This document shows positions 1-8,142 of a stretch of 58,134 bases of DNA, in pieces. The notes beneath the pieces are model-generated. The model searched no databases and had not been told where the DNA came from. It saw only the letters and a list, made by a program, of their open reading frames with translations. Both the position numbers and the translations under genes were made by a program. Numbering within the stretch: position 1 is the first letter of the stretch; each line of letters starts with the position of its first letter. The stretch comes from JANRKF01 sp033763575 (GTDB taxonomy: Bacteria; Pseudomonadota; Alphaproteobacteria; Rickettsiales; SXRF01): assembly GCA_033763575.1 (NCBI GenBank), contig JANRKF010000021.1, positions 1 through 58,134 on the forward strand. Reading direction: 5' to 3'.

Positions 1-323
1 GCCACACCTTTATCCTTGAGCAATTGCTGCAATTCGCCGCTCTCATACATTTCGCGCACGATGTCGCAGCCGCCGATGAATTCGCCCTTCACATAAAGCT
101 GCGGGATGGTCGGCCAGTTGGTGAAGACCTTGATGCCCTCGCGGATTTCCGGGTCGGCCAGCACGTTCACATCCTTATAGCCGGTGACGCCAAGGCGCTC
201 CAGCACCTGTGCCACTGTCGCCGAAAAGCCGCACTGGGGAATCTTTTTTGTACCCTTCATATACAGCACCACATCGTGCTCGCTTATATCCTTCTGGATG
301 GTTTCAAAGATCGGGTTGGTCAT
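1..323 (-). CDS. grxD: Monothiol glutaredoxin, CGFS type (Grx4/GrxD), 3' end cut by window edge
   Basis: Reading the minus strand from an ATG at 323 gives a protein beginning MTNPIFETIQKDISEHDVVL, with the diagnostic CGFS active site about 30 residues in and the WPTIPQLY and GGCDI glutathione-binding segments. CGFS monothiol glutaredoxins bind a [2Fe-2S] cluster with glutathione, often with BolA, and deliver clusters or sense iron in the cytosol. The frame is open to the window edge, so the C-terminus (a few residues by family length) is missing. It is divergent from a ferrous iron uptake pair with a Fur-like site between them, which fits an iron-homeostasis role. Family assignment is firm; the exact partner proteins are not visible here. 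Confidence 0.93.
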   Translation of the reverse strand, partial: MTNPIFETIQKDISEHDVVLYMKGTKKIPQCGFSATVAQVLERLGVTGYKDVNVLADPEIREGIKVFTNWPTIPQLYVKGEFIGGCDIVREMYESGELQQLLKDKGV

Positions 324-407
324 AGTATTTCCTTCATTTTATGAGCTTGGCCGGGCATTATAGGCAAACTCCGGCAGGTTTGCAACATGCCGCTTGACGT
401 AGTCTTT

Positions 408-426
408 GAGAATGATTATCATTAGC
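408..426. promoter_or_regulatory. Fur-box-like operator
   Basis: The 19-mer GAGAATGATTATCATTAGC matches the classical Fur box (GATAATGATAATCATTATC) at 16 of 19 positions and is nearly palindromic. It lies 24 nt before the cupredoxin start and 85 nt from the divergent glutaredoxin start. Iron-dependent repression of the cupredoxin-FTR1 pair is the natural inference. In alphaproteobacteria the regulator could be Fur or another iron regulator. Confidence 0.7.
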
Positions 427-449
427 GTATAGACCATGAAAGGATAATA

Positions 450-785
450 ATGAAACAACAACCAAAACTGGTGGCGATCATCATCATTGCGATGTTTGCG
501 GCCTCGGCCCATGCGGCGGAGATGCCGGAATACACCATCACCATCAAGGATCACATCTTCACTCCGGCGACGGTCGAGGTGCCCGCCGATACCAAGATAC
601 GGCTGATCGTCAAAAACGAGGATGCGACGCCGGAGGAATTCGAGAGCAATGATTTTCATCGCGAGAAAATCATCAAAGGCAAAAGCCAGGCGAAAATTCT
701 CGTCGGGCCGCTCGCGCCGGGTGAATATAAATTCTTCGGCGAGTTCAACGAAGCAACCGCACAGGGGAAATTAGTCGTCAAATGA
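450..785 (+). CDS. Periplasmic cupredoxin-domain protein of the iron uptake pair (FtrB-like)
   Basis: A 111-residue protein with a signal peptide (hydrophobic stretch IIIIAMFAASAHA, cleavage near residue 22) and a single cupredoxin-like fold: a TITIKDHIFTP strand, EVPADTKIRLIVKN, then a C-terminal GPLAPGEYKFFGEF strand. The usual type 1 copper Cys is absent, but an FxxNDFHREK stretch could hold metal ligands. In Ftr-type ferrous iron systems a small periplasmic cupredoxin oxidises or hands iron to the FTR1 permease, and an FTR1 gene follows about 165 nt downstream. A Fur-like box sits directly upstream. The role is inferred from fold and context; it could be another small cupredoxin-like metal carrier. 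Confidence 0.75.
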   Translation: MKQQPKLVAIIIIAMFAASAHAAEMPEYTITIKDHIFTPATVEVPADTKIRLIVKNEDATPEEFESNDFHREKIIKGKSQAKILVGPLAPGEYKFFGEFNEATAQGKLVVK

Positions 786-820
786 CGGTAAATCTTAGCG
801 CGCTTGTGCGCTTAGATTCC

Positions 821-937
821 CGTCATCCCGGAATCTTGGTTTTCTCCATGAGCGGAGCGAATGGTTAGAAAATCAGATATCCGGGATCTAATATAACAAA
901 ACAATGAAAGGTGGATTCCCGCCTACGCGGGAATGAC
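821..937. repeat. Palindromic repeat, GTCATCCCGG/CGGGAATGAC family
   Basis: Begins with a GTCATCCCGGAATC end and closes with GATTCCCGCCTACGCGGGAATGAC-type dyad symmetry. It resembles the two-hairpin elements found at 24656, 26697 and 34257 but has a longer interior. A GTG at 911 inside it is in frame with the FTR1 gene and should not be taken as the start. Confidence 0.75.
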
Positions 938-949
938 AAGGACAAAATT

Positions 950-2509
950 ATGATTCCGGCATTCATCATCCTTTTCCGCGAGATTCTGGAAATCTCGATC
1001 ATCCTCTCGATCGTGATGGCGGCGACGCACGGCGTGGCCGGGCGCGGGAAATTCGTATGGCTGGGCATCGCGGGCGGGCTTGCCGGGTCGGCGCTGGTTG
1101 CGCTGTTTGCCGGTGAAATCACCGATGCGATGGAAGGCATGGGCCAGGAAATTTTCAACGGCACGGTGCTGCTGCTCGCCGCCGCGATGATCGCCTGGAC
1201 GACGATCTGGATGCAGACGCATGGCCGCGTGCTTTCGCAGAAAATCAAAAAAGTCGGCGCGGATGTCATGGAGGGCAGCCTGCCTCTCACCTCGGTGGCG
1301 GCGGTGGTGGCGCTTTCCATGTGGCGCGAAGGGGCGGAAATCGCCCTGTTCATGACGGGTATCATCAGCACCACCGAAGAAAGCCTGATCGCGGTGCTGG
1401 GCGGCGCACTCGCGGGCGGGCTGGTCGCGGCGACGGTGGGCGCGCTGATTTATTTCGGGCTGATCAAGCTTTCGAGCAAACATTTGTTCGTGGTCACCGG
1501 CTGGATGCTGATGCTGCTGGCCTCGGGCATGGCGGCGGCGGGCGCGGGATACCTCGCGGCGGCGGATGTGTTGCCGGTTCTCGTACCGCAATTATGGGAC
1601 AGCTCGGCGATTCTCTCGCAGGATGCGCTGCTCGGCAAAATCCTGCATGCGATGCTCGGTTATTCCGAACGTCCGTCGGGCATCCAGCTCGCATTTTATG
1701 TCGGCACGCTTACCATGATTTTGACGGCGCTGCGTCTGGTGAAAATGCAACAGCCCGCGATGGCGCTGCGTAAAAAACCGGCATTGATCGGCTTATCGAT
1801 TGCAGCGGTCATCGCGGCAATCCTCGCCAGCCAACAAGCACATGCAGCTTTCGAAGTCCGTTCTCCCTATGTCGAAGAAGGTATGCTCGAAATCGAAACC
1901 AAGAACCGTGTCGATTTCGATTCGCGGTCGAGCGAGGATGGCTTCCGCCAGCACGTCATCGGCGTCGGCTATGGGTTCACCAGCTGGTGGGGAGCCGAGC
2001 TTGAAGGTGAGTGGGAGAAGGAGCCGAACGATGGCTACCGCTACAAAGCCACCGAAGTCGAAAACACCTTCCAGTTCACCGATCAGGGCGAATATTTCGT
2101 CGATGTTGGCGCAAAGGCATCCTATGAATTTTCCCATCCCCCCGGCGCGGCAGATAAGCTGGAGGCGGTTTTGTTGCTGGAAAAAACATTTGGCCGCACC
2201 GCTCACACCATCAATCTGGGCGTGGAAAAAGAAGTGGGCGACAACCGCAGCGAGAGCACCGAAGGCAATGTCTCCTACAAGCTAGAATACGCCTACCTTC
2301 CTTACTTCAACCCGGGATTCGAATATTATAGCGATGTCGGCGAACTGAAGCATACCGGCAATTTCAGCGACCAAAAACACCGGTTCGGACCGGCACTGTA
2401 TGGCAAGGCCCTCGGCATCAAATATGATCTTGGCTGGCTGTTCGGCTTGTCCAAAGCAGCGGAGGACCATGTGTTCAAACTCAATCTGGAATATGAATTT
2501 CCAATATAG
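950..2509 (+). CDS. FTR1-family iron permease fused to a signal-peptide-like segment and beta-barrel-like domain
   Basis: 519 residues from the ATG at 950. Residues 1-270 form an FTR1-type permease with about seven membrane segments and the paired iron-binding motifs REILE (10-14) and REGAE (126-130); FTR1 moves ferric iron across the inner membrane after oxidation. Residues 275-299 (ALRKKPALIGL then a hydrophobic run ending QQAHA) look like a complete signal peptide with an AHA|A cleavage site. The last 220 residues alternate hydrophobic and polar residues like an outer-membrane barrel and end FKLNLEYEFPI. The upstream GTG at 911 lies in a palindromic repeat, so I prefer 950. The frame is continuous with no stop between the two parts. 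The permease call is strong; the barrel call is inference. Confidence 0.85.
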   Translation: MIPAFIILFREILEISIILSIVMAATHGVAGRGKFVWLGIAGGLAGSALVALFAGEITDAMEGMGQEIFNGTVLLLAAAMIAWTTIWMQTHGRVLSQKIKKVGADVMEGSLPLTSVAAVVALSMWREGAEIALFMTGIISTTEESLIAVLGGALAGGLVAATVGALIYFGLIKLSSKHLFVVTGWMLMLLASGMAAAGAGYLAAADVLPVLVPQLWDSSAILSQDALLGKILHAMLGYSERPSGIQLAFYVGTLTMILTALRLVKMQQPAMALRKKPALIGLSIAAVIAAILASQQAHAAFEVRSPYVEEGMLEIETKNRVDFDSRSSEDGFRQHVIGVGYGFTSWWGAELEGEWEKEPNDGYRYKATEVENTFQFTDQGEYFVDVGAKASYEFSHPPGAADKLEAVLLLEKTFGRTAHTINLGVEKEVGDNRSESTEGNVSYKLEYAYLPYFNPGFEYYSDVGELKHTGNFSDQKHRFGPALYGKALGIKYDLGWLFGLSKAAEDHVFKLNLEYEFPI

Positions 2510-2564
2510 ATTGATTTCCTGAGAAATATGGTATAGTTCCAGCATCCTCATTGTGTTTATGTGC

Positions 2565-2639
2565 GGCTGGGTAGCAAAGTGGTAATGCACGGGACTGCAA
2601 ATCCTGTATTCGGGAGTTCGATTCTCCCCCCGGCCTCCA
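2565..2639 (+). tRNA. tRNA-Cys (GCA)
   Basis: The acceptor stem GGCTGGG pairs with CCCGGCC (one G-U), discriminator U and an encoded CCA follow, and the anticodon loop contains GCA. The T arm GGAGTTCGATTCTCC is canonical. The 75-nt length is normal for this isoacceptor. Confidence 0.95.
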
Positions 2640-2640
2640 C

Positions 2641-2733
2641 CCTACGCCTTCGGCTTCGGGTGGCTTACGCCGCACGAATGCCGATCTTAGGCGTAGGCGT
2701 GTCGCCCGAAGCTCGCTTGCGAGCGTAGGGGAA
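2641..2733. repeat. GC-rich inverted repeat downstream of tRNA-Cys
   Basis: CCTACGCC and TTCGGCTTCGGG on the left are mirrored by CCCGAAGC and GAGCGTAGG on the right, giving a large imperfect stem. It may act as a terminator for the tRNA or be another dispersed palindrome. It carries no convincing coding sequence. Confidence 0.5.
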
Positions 2734-2795
2734 CTGGTTCCTCTCGCTGCCAAAAAATCACTAGAGTTTTACAGCACCGCCGATATAGTGCGCGG

Positions 2796-4022
2796 ATGAA
2801 ATTTTTCCTTCCACTGTTACTGTTGATGATAGCACTTGCGGCAACTCCCGCACGCGCCGAGGAGTTCTACATCGAGCTGGGGCGCTCGACGACCGAGGCC
2901 GAGGCCAAAAGCATCTGGGAAACCATCCGCGACGCCAATAAAAAAATCCTCGGCGATTACGACGTCTACCCCAACCAGATCATCCAGCCGGACGGCAATT
3001 TCACCTACCGCATCCAGGCCGGACCGATGCTCGACAAGCAAGAAGCGGAGCGCGTCTGCAACCGCCTGTTCCGCCGCAAGGTGCCCTGCTTTGTGATCGA
3101 GGGATTCGACCCCAAAAAATCACAGACGTTTGACGGCGGCGAAGAAAAAGCGCCCAGCAAATTCGGCCTGCAGGATTTCCTGCCATGGGCACAGCCTGCT
3201 CCGCCGGTGCCGATCGTGGTGCAGGCGCCGGAAGTAGAAAAAGCGCCCAAGAAAAACGAAGAAGTAAAGACGGAAGAAGCCCCGAAAGCCGCCGCCAAGG
3301 TGGATGTGGCGGAGGCGATTGCGGTGCCGGTCACCGAAAATAATCAGGTGACGGTGGATCAGGTCACGGTGGACGAAGCGCCGTCGGTTTTCTCCTTCGA
3401 TAATTTCTTTTCTTCCAATAACGACGCGAAGGAAGAAACCAAGCCTTCGATTGCGGTAGCGGGCTGGCTTTCCGTGCAGCCTTTCCTCAATGAGCAGAGC
3501 GCGGCCGCCTTCTGGAAAAACCTACGCCAACGCGCCGCCACCGAAACCAAAGGGCTGTCGATGAAGATGGTCCACCCGGTCGTCTCGCACGACATCCCGA
3601 AGGTGCTGCTGGTGCTCGGCACCTTCCCTTCGGAACAGGTGGCGATGGAGTTCTGCAGCAAATATATCGCCGCCTCGCGCTACCTCGAATGCCTGTTCTC
3701 GGTGCAGCCGCCGCAGGGCGAAGAAGCGGGCACGCCCGGCCTGAATGTCGCGAGCCACTCGCCCGCCGCCGAGGAATATTCGCTGTTCTGGGTCGATGTG
3801 CTGAGCGAAAAAAGCCAGGATAAAGCGCTCGAAAAATGGGAGCGCATCCGCACCGATAATGACGACCTCCTCTCCGATGTGCGCAGCCAGATCACCACCT
3901 CGCTGGCCAACCCCGGCAGCTATATGGTGCGCATCGGGCCGCTCAAGGTCCGCCACCGCGCCACCAGGCTCTGCAACGCGCTCAAGGCCCGGAAAATCAA
4001 TTGCGCCGTCAGCACATTATAG
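2796..4022 (+). CDS. Secreted protein with three SPOR-like domains
   Basis: 408 residues with a clear signal peptide (MKFFLPLLLLMIALAATPARA). Three segments have the SPOR pattern of a beta strand, helix, YRIQAGP-type strand and a Cys-containing end: about 23-100 (TYRIQAGP, VPCFVIEG), 222-310 (LLVLGTFPSEQVA) and 325-408 (YMVRIGPLKVRHRA). A Lys/Glu/Pro-rich linker joins the first two. SPOR domains bind denuded septal peptidoglycan, so a periplasmic cell-wall or division role is likely. Most SPOR proteins have one domain, so a triple copy is uncommon. It stands alone between two tRNA genes. Which divisome partner it serves cannot be told from sequence. Confidence 0.7.
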   Translation: MKFFLPLLLLMIALAATPARAEEFYIELGRSTTEAEAKSIWETIRDANKKILGDYDVYPNQIIQPDGNFTYRIQAGPMLDKQEAERVCNRLFRRKVPCFVIEGFDPKKSQTFDGGEEKAPSKFGLQDFLPWAQPAPPVPIVVQAPEVEKAPKKNEEVKTEEAPKAAAKVDVAEAIAVPVTENNQVTVDQVTVDEAPSVFSFDNFFSSNNDAKEETKPSIAVAGWLSVQPFLNEQSAAAFWKNLRQRAATETKGLSMKMVHPVVSHDIPKVLLVLGTFPSEQVAMEFCSKYIAASRYLECLFSVQPPQGEEAGTPGLNVASHSPAAEEYSLFWVDVLSEKSQDKALEKWERIRTDNDDLLSDVRSQITTSLANPGSYMVRIGPLKVRHRATRLCNALKARKINCAVSTL

Positions 4023-4044
4023 CAAACGACATTTTTCGTTTGCT
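4021..4044 (+). terminator. Hairpin after the SPOR gene
   Basis: AGCAAACGA and TCGTTTGCT form a perfect 9-bp stem around a short A/T loop, starting at the stop codon of the SPOR gene. A second hairpin (GCAAATCGA / TCGATTTGC type) follows at once. There is no long U tract, so termination is plausible rather than certain. Confidence 0.5.
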
Positions 4045-4242
4045 ATGCAAATCGAGACCGATAGTTCGATTTGCCGCGCCGTAGGCAGCGTGCGAATGCG
4101 TGAGCATTCGGTTAGTCATCTATATAGGCGTATTTTCCGCTAGCCATGGCCACGATGTTTTGCTATACAAGCGCCTCCCGGCTGCCACGGCCGGGTTTAG
4201 TTGATGTTTTTCAAAGGCCAAGCGCGCCTTTGATTGAAATGT

Positions 4243-4317
4243 TCCGCGATAGCTCAGTGGTAGAGCATCCGACTGTTAATCGGACGGTCGCTGGTTCGAG
4301 CCCAGCTCGCGGAGCCA
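4243..4317 (+). tRNA. tRNA-Asn (GTT)
   Basis: Acceptor TCCGCGA pairs with TCGCGGA, discriminator G and encoded CCA follow. The D arm is TAGCTCAGTGGTAGAGC, the anticodon stem-loop is CCGACTGTTAATCGG with GTT at 34-36, and the T arm is CTGGTTCGAGCCCAG. Confidence 0.96.
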
Positions 4318-4404
4318 TTTAGATTTCATTAGTGCACTCGTGCGCTTAGGAAATCAAATGCCCCGGCGAAGGCCGGGGCCTAGTGCGGTTTTTCCCATCG
4401 CTCC

Positions 4405-5613
4405 CTACCCCACCTTCCTGAACGTTTCCGGCAGGTCGCCGACCAGCCCCATCGCATGTTTCATGAAGAAACGTTTGAGGACCGGCAGGCGCTGCACGCC
4501 CCACATCCCCAACCCACGGGCGGTTTTCACCGGCAGCAGGCTGCTGCAGAAAAGATGGTTGAGCCCGTCGGTCACGGCGAGCATGCTGACATTATCGAAC
4601 CGCCGCCAGCGCCGGTAATGTTCGAGCAGTGCCGGCGCGCCGATATCCAGCCCCAGCGCCCGCTGTTTGCAGACGAGTTCCTCGATCACCGCGACATCGC
4701 GGAAACCGAGATTCACCCCCTGCCCGGCAATGGGATGGATGCCGTGCGCCGCGTCGCCGATCAGCGCCAGCCGGGTGGCGATATAATCATCCGCATGCGA
4801 CGCCGACAGCGGATAGGCAAAACGCTCGCCCGCCAATGTAATGTTCCCGAGATAATCGCCGACCCGCTCGGTGATTTCCTGCTCGCATTCCTCTTTCGGT
4901 AACTCCATATAAAGCGGTGCGCGATCGGACGGCTCCACCCACACCAATGACGAGCGCTGCTCTGTCATCGGCAATACCGCAAACGGCCCGGCAGGCAGGA
5001 AACGCTCCTGCGCCAGCCCGCGATGCGGCCGCTCATGCGCGATGGTGGCGACGATCGCCGTCTGCCGGTAATCACGCGTGGTGACGCCGATGCCCGCGAG
5101 CGAACGCAGGCTCGATTGTTTTCCATCGGCCGCAAGCACCAGCGCTGCCGAAAATTCGCGCCCATCTTCCAGCGTAACCAGCGCCGATTTTTCATCCGCC
5201 GCGAACGACGCGACCCTCGCCTGCCCGATAATCGTAAGCGATGGCAGGCGCGCCGCCGCCTCATGCAGCGCATGGCGGATATAACGATTCTCGACGATAT
5301 GGCCGAACGGCTCGTCGCCAATATCGCGATGATCGTAATGCACGAAAAACGGCGACTCGCCATCGGACACGCGAATATCGCAGATCGGCTCGGCGTAGGG
5401 TTTCATGCCCTCCCACGCGCCGATCGCCGCAAGCATCCGCACCGAGCCGAGCGCCAGCGCGCTCACCCGCCCGTCGAACATGGGTTCGAGCTGGGTGGAA
5501 AGCGGCGTTTTTTCGAGCACGGTGACGAACAGGCCGAGCCGCGCCAGCGCAATCGCCATGCTCATGCCGACCATGCCGCCGCCGGTAATGACAATATCCG
5601 TTTTCTCTCTCAT
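4405..5613 (-). CDS. UbiH/UbiF/COQ6-family FAD-dependent monooxygenase
   Basis: 402 residues with the N-terminal Rossmann FAD motif ITGGGMVGMSMA, a central substrate domain and the C-terminal FAD-ribityl motif GDAAHGIHPIAGQGVNLGF that defines the ubiquinone hydroxylase family. These enzymes hydroxylate the ring of polyprenylated ubiquinone precursors using NAD(P)H and O2. Alphaproteobacteria use UbiH, UbiF, UbiL or UbiM variants with different ring positions, and the sequence alone does not tell me which. It is a single-gene unit on the minus strand, with about 90 nt to its neighbour. Ubiquinone is the electron acceptor of the complex I encoded further along. Confidence 0.85.
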   Translation of the reverse strand: MREKTDIVITGGGMVGMSMAIALARLGLFVTVLEKTPLSTQLEPMFDGRVSALALGSVRMLAAIGAWEGMKPYAEPICDIRVSDGESPFFVHYDHRDIGDEPFGHIVENRYIRHALHEAAARLPSLTIIGQARVASFAADEKSALVTLEDGREFSAALVLAADGKQSSLRSLAGIGVTTRDYRQTAIVATIAHERPHRGLAQERFLPAGPFAVLPMTEQRSSLVWVEPSDRAPLYMELPKEECEQEITERVGDYLGNITLAGERFAYPLSASHADDYIATRLALIGDAAHGIHPIAGQGVNLGFRDVAVIEELVCKQRALGLDIGAPALLEHYRRWRRFDNVSMLAVTDGLNHLFCSSLLPVKTARGLGMWGVQRLPVLKRFFMKHAMGLVGDLPETFRKVG

Positions 5614-5704
5614 AGGCCCATAATGGCCCTGATCGATGTGTCACGGAAGGGGGTAAAGTGAAAAAAAATGAAAAAAATGATATCGCGCTGTTTTGACTGC
5701 AATT

Positions 5705-6400
5705 TTAGACGGAGAGTGAGGGTTGGGCGGCGTCAGCTTGGGCGCTTTGCTGCACCGCCTGCACAAAAGATTCCGGACGGGGAGCCGGAAGCGCCGGGGG
5801 GGCTTCCAATTTTGGTTCGGCGTCCTTATCCGTGCCTTTTGCCGCAAACAGCGTGCGGCTGACAACGAACAACGTGCCCACCGAAATGGCGAAGGTCGAC
5901 AGCGCCGTCAGCGCCACCTCCCATTTCTGGTGTGTACGCAACACTCCAAGTTCACCAAAAATATCCTTGACCCCCACTCTGGAGAAACGCTCCGCCATTT
6001 TTCCTTCGTATTTGAACACGGCGTTCTGCACCTCTTTATAGGCTTCTTTTCTGGAAAGCTTCCCTTCCGACACCTTCTTCCAGAGCGTAGGGCCTTCCAA
6101 CCTGCGATCATCCTTAATATCTTCCACCAGATGCAGCGAGGTTAAGTTTTTATAGGCCCGCTCATCGGTAATGCGCCACGCCGTGACCAGACCGATGGCG
6201 GTCGAAGCGGCTACCGAGGCAATATCGATGACCAGGGGCGAAAGCAACCCGGCAAAATGCTGGGGATCCTTCGCCTTCGGCAACGCTTCGGCAGCAGGCA
6301 CAGGCGGCGCGGCAGCCTGCGGAGGCGCCGCGGGAGGGGGCGCCGCAATCGTAGGGGGTGTCTGTTCTATCTGCATCTCAATATCATCCGCTTCGTCCAT
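5705..6400 (-). CDS. Unknown membrane protein with Pro/Ala-rich ends
   Basis: 231 residues I do not recognise. Residues 13-45 are an acidic-to-Pro/Ala-rich region, two probable membrane segments lie near 52-72 (LLSPLVIDIASVAASTAIGL) and 160-185 (ALTALSTFAISVGTLFVV), and between them is a charged helical domain with EERAYK-like and KKVSEGKLSRKEAYKEVQ stretches. The C-terminal tail is again Pro/Ala/Gln-rich. It is divergent from the gene at 6548, and the 147-nt gap holds a PhoB-box-like site. The composition resembles the unknown protein at 46893. I infer an inner-membrane protein with two exposed disordered tails; no function is proposed. Confidence 0.6.
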   Translation of the reverse strand: MDEADDIEMQIEQTPPTIAAPPPAAPPQAAAPPVPAAEALPKAKDPQHFAGLLSPLVIDIASVAASTAIGLVTAWRITDERAYKNLTSLHLVEDIKDDRRLEGPTLWKKVSEGKLSRKEAYKEVQNAVFKYEGKMAERFSRVGVKDIFGELGVLRTHQKWEVALTALSTFAISVGTLFVVSRTLFAAKGTDKDAEPKLEAPPALPAPRPESFVQAVQQSAQADAAQPSLSV

Positions 6401-6495
6401 GACAGAGTGGTCTAACGGTAATTCTAACGGATTTTGGCCTATAACGCATGTGAAGCTTTTATGACGATGGGATAAAACGGGCGATCACCACCGAA

Positions 6496-6513
6496 CTGTC
6501 ATAAAAACTTCAC
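6496..6513 (+). promoter_or_regulatory. Weak PhoB-box-like site before the gene at 6548
   Basis: CTGTCAT-AAAA-ACTTCAC: the first 7-mer is a perfect Pho half-site, the spacer is 4 A, and the second half-site keeps only TCAC. A TATAGT-like -10 lies at 6536-6541, 22 nt further on. Taken alone this is weak; together with the sites at 7515 and 50776 it is suggestive. Confidence 0.4.
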
Positions 6514-6547
6514 TTTTTCCGGACCTGAAATAAGGTATAGTAGAACC

Positions 6548-7486
6548 ATGGATACCGAGAAATACCATGAAATGCAGGAAAAAATCCTGGCCGGCAAGCC
6601 GGTCACGGATGAAGGCCCCTATTACCACCACATCCAGTGGGAGGCCTATAAGGGCTGGAGCAAAGGAAAGATCGGCGGCGCGGCCATCGGCACGCTGATC
6701 GGCAGCATCGTTGGTGGCGCGGCGGCGTTCGCCATGCTCCCCCTGATCAGCCCAGCGGCTGCCGGAGTCGGCGTGCTGGCCTTCGCCGGGATCGGCATGT
6801 GGAAGGGCATGGACGAATTCAGTAAAATCGGCACCATCACCGGCGCGGTCGCCGCCGGGCTGGATACCGCCGAACGCCGCAACCAATTATATTTAGACAA
6901 TAAAATAAATGAGGTCAAAGCGGAGCTGGGAGACAAGGGGGCACAGGAAGCCCTCGCGCATCCGCACGATCCGGTCTACCGCACCACCCATTACGTGCCG
7001 CCGCAGGATCCCTCGATGAAACACGGGCCGGTCTTCTGGAAAGTGGCTTTGGCCGGCCTTGCGATCGGTCTTGCCGCCGGTTTGCTGCTGGCATCCGGCG
7101 GCATCGCCACCGGCTTCTTCGAGCATATCATGCGCCCGGAAGTATTCGCCGGCCTCGGCGGAGAAGCAAGCATCACCGCGCTTTCGATGGCGACGTTCGG
7201 CGCATTCGGCGCCAGTTTCGGCATTAACCGCGATATTTTCCGCCGGATTTTCGACCATACGGACGCGATCTATGAGGGCCACCCACGCACCATCGGCGAG
7301 GACGCCCCCGCACAAATGGTCTCACGCGGTCTGGCCAAAAATGCCGAAAAAGACATTGAAAAACAAACGGTTTTCTATGAGAGCGCCCTGCCCTACCCGG
7401 AATCCGACACCTATCACCGCGATAAATACGCCGCCGCCAAGCAGGTGCTCCAGGAAATGGACCACACCAAGATGCTGCCGCATTAA
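6548..7486 (+). CDS. Unknown membrane protein with glycine-zipper-like hairpins
   Basis: 312 residues. The N-terminal 35 residues are soluble (GPYYHHIQWEAYKGWSKGK). Gly/Ala-rich membrane hairpins follow at about 38-90 (IGGAAIGTLIGSIVGGAAAF then VGVLAFAGIGMW), 163-188 (VALAGLAIGLAAGLLLASGG) and 204-226 (ALSMATFGAFGASFGI). The C-terminal 85 residues are charged and helical. The GxxxG spacing suggests tightly packed or oligomeric helices. I do not recognise the family. It heads a same-strand run with 7594 and 8139 and has a PhoB-box-like site upstream. Pore-forming or membrane-remodelling roles are possible, but nothing proves them. Confidence 0.6.
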   Translation: MDTEKYHEMQEKILAGKPVTDEGPYYHHIQWEAYKGWSKGKIGGAAIGTLIGSIVGGAAAFAMLPLISPAAAGVGVLAFAGIGMWKGMDEFSKIGTITGAVAAGLDTAERRNQLYLDNKINEVKAELGDKGAQEALAHPHDPVYRTTHYVPPQDPSMKHGPVFWKVALAGLAIGLAAGLLLASGGIATGFFEHIMRPEVFAGLGGEASITALSMATFGAFGASFGINRDIFRRIFDHTDAIYEGHPRTIGEDAPAQMVSRGLAKNAEKDIEKQTVFYESALPYPESDTYHRDKYAAAKQVLQEMDHTKMLPH

Positions 7487-7514
7487 GGCTTTTGGCGCTT
7501 TTTCCCTAAAACGA

Positions 7515-7532
7515 TTGTCATAAAACTATCAC
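7515..7532 (+). promoter_or_regulatory. PhoB-box-like site before the gene at 7594
   Basis: TTGTCAT-AAAA-CTATCAC matches the Pho box (CTGTCAT, 4-nt A/T spacer, CTGTCAC) with one mismatch per half-site. TATGCT at 7549 or TAGAAT at 7554 could be the -10. Phosphate-dependent control of the following two genes is inferred. Confidence 0.5.
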
Positions 7533-7593
7533 ATAACATTCTGCCCAATATGCTAGAATGTGAGGGTGAAAGAGCTTTTATCAGGAACATCTC

Positions 7594-8142
7594 ATGGCCG
7601 CTATCGACTATAAACATGACGATAAATACCCCCAGTTCGCCAACGATGTGCGCGACTGGATCGACGAGCGCGTCCATGGCACGCTTGGATCGGCCTATCG
7701 CGGCGCGCTCTCGGTGCTCTCCGCCGGGTTCGGCAAGGGCGTGCTGGCCATGGCGGCGCTCGCAACCGCCGCCTTCGTCGCCACCGCCATCTTCGCCCCC
7801 GCCGCCCTTAATCTCGCGCCGGGCCTCCCGGTCGCGCAATTAGCGGAGCAGGGATTGCTCACCGCCGGAAACATGCTGCTCGGCCACCCCATCGGATATA
7901 TGGCGCTCTTCGTCGGCGGGGCCACCGGCTCGCTGATCGAAGCGCATAGCGAGAACGACCGCATCGGCAAGGAAGCCGCGCTCGCTCAGGCCGTGCAATA
8001 CGCGCATCTGCGCGAGGCGCGTGTGCCGCAGCTCCAGCACAGCATGGATAAAAATATCTCGCTGGCCAATTGCGAAGCCAAGGGCGGCCATTGCGAACGG
8101 CTGCTGCGCGAACAGCAGACCCAACGGGAGATGGCGCGATGA
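7594..8142 (+). CDS. Unknown small membrane protein, first of a coupled pair
   Basis: 182 residues, unrecognised. A charged N-terminus (HDDKYPQFANDVRDWIDERV) precedes two Ala/Gly-rich membrane segments, about 44-72 (FGKGVLAMAALATAAFVATA) and 92-118 (GNMLLGHPIGYMALFVGGAT). The C-terminal 60 residues are charged, with two Cys (NCEAKGGHC). Its TGA overlaps the ATG of the next gene in an ATGA, so the two are translationally coupled and may form one complex. The Gly-rich hairpin style matches the gene at 6548, which suggests a related set of membrane proteins. Function unknown. Confidence 0.6.
   Translation: MAAIDYKHDDKYPQFANDVRDWIDERVHGTLGSAYRGALSVLSAGFGKGVLAMAALATAAFVATAIFAPAALNLAPGLPVAQLAEQGLLTAGNMLLGHPIGYMALFVGGATGSLIEAHSENDRIGKEAALAQAVQYAHLREARVPQLQHSMDKNISLANCEAKGGHCERLLREQQTQREMAR

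Noticed and set aside
911..949. GTG at 911 as the start of the FTR1 gene
   Set aside because: It lies inside a palindromic repeat, and the 13 extra residues are translated repeat. The ATG at 950 begins the conserved first helix.
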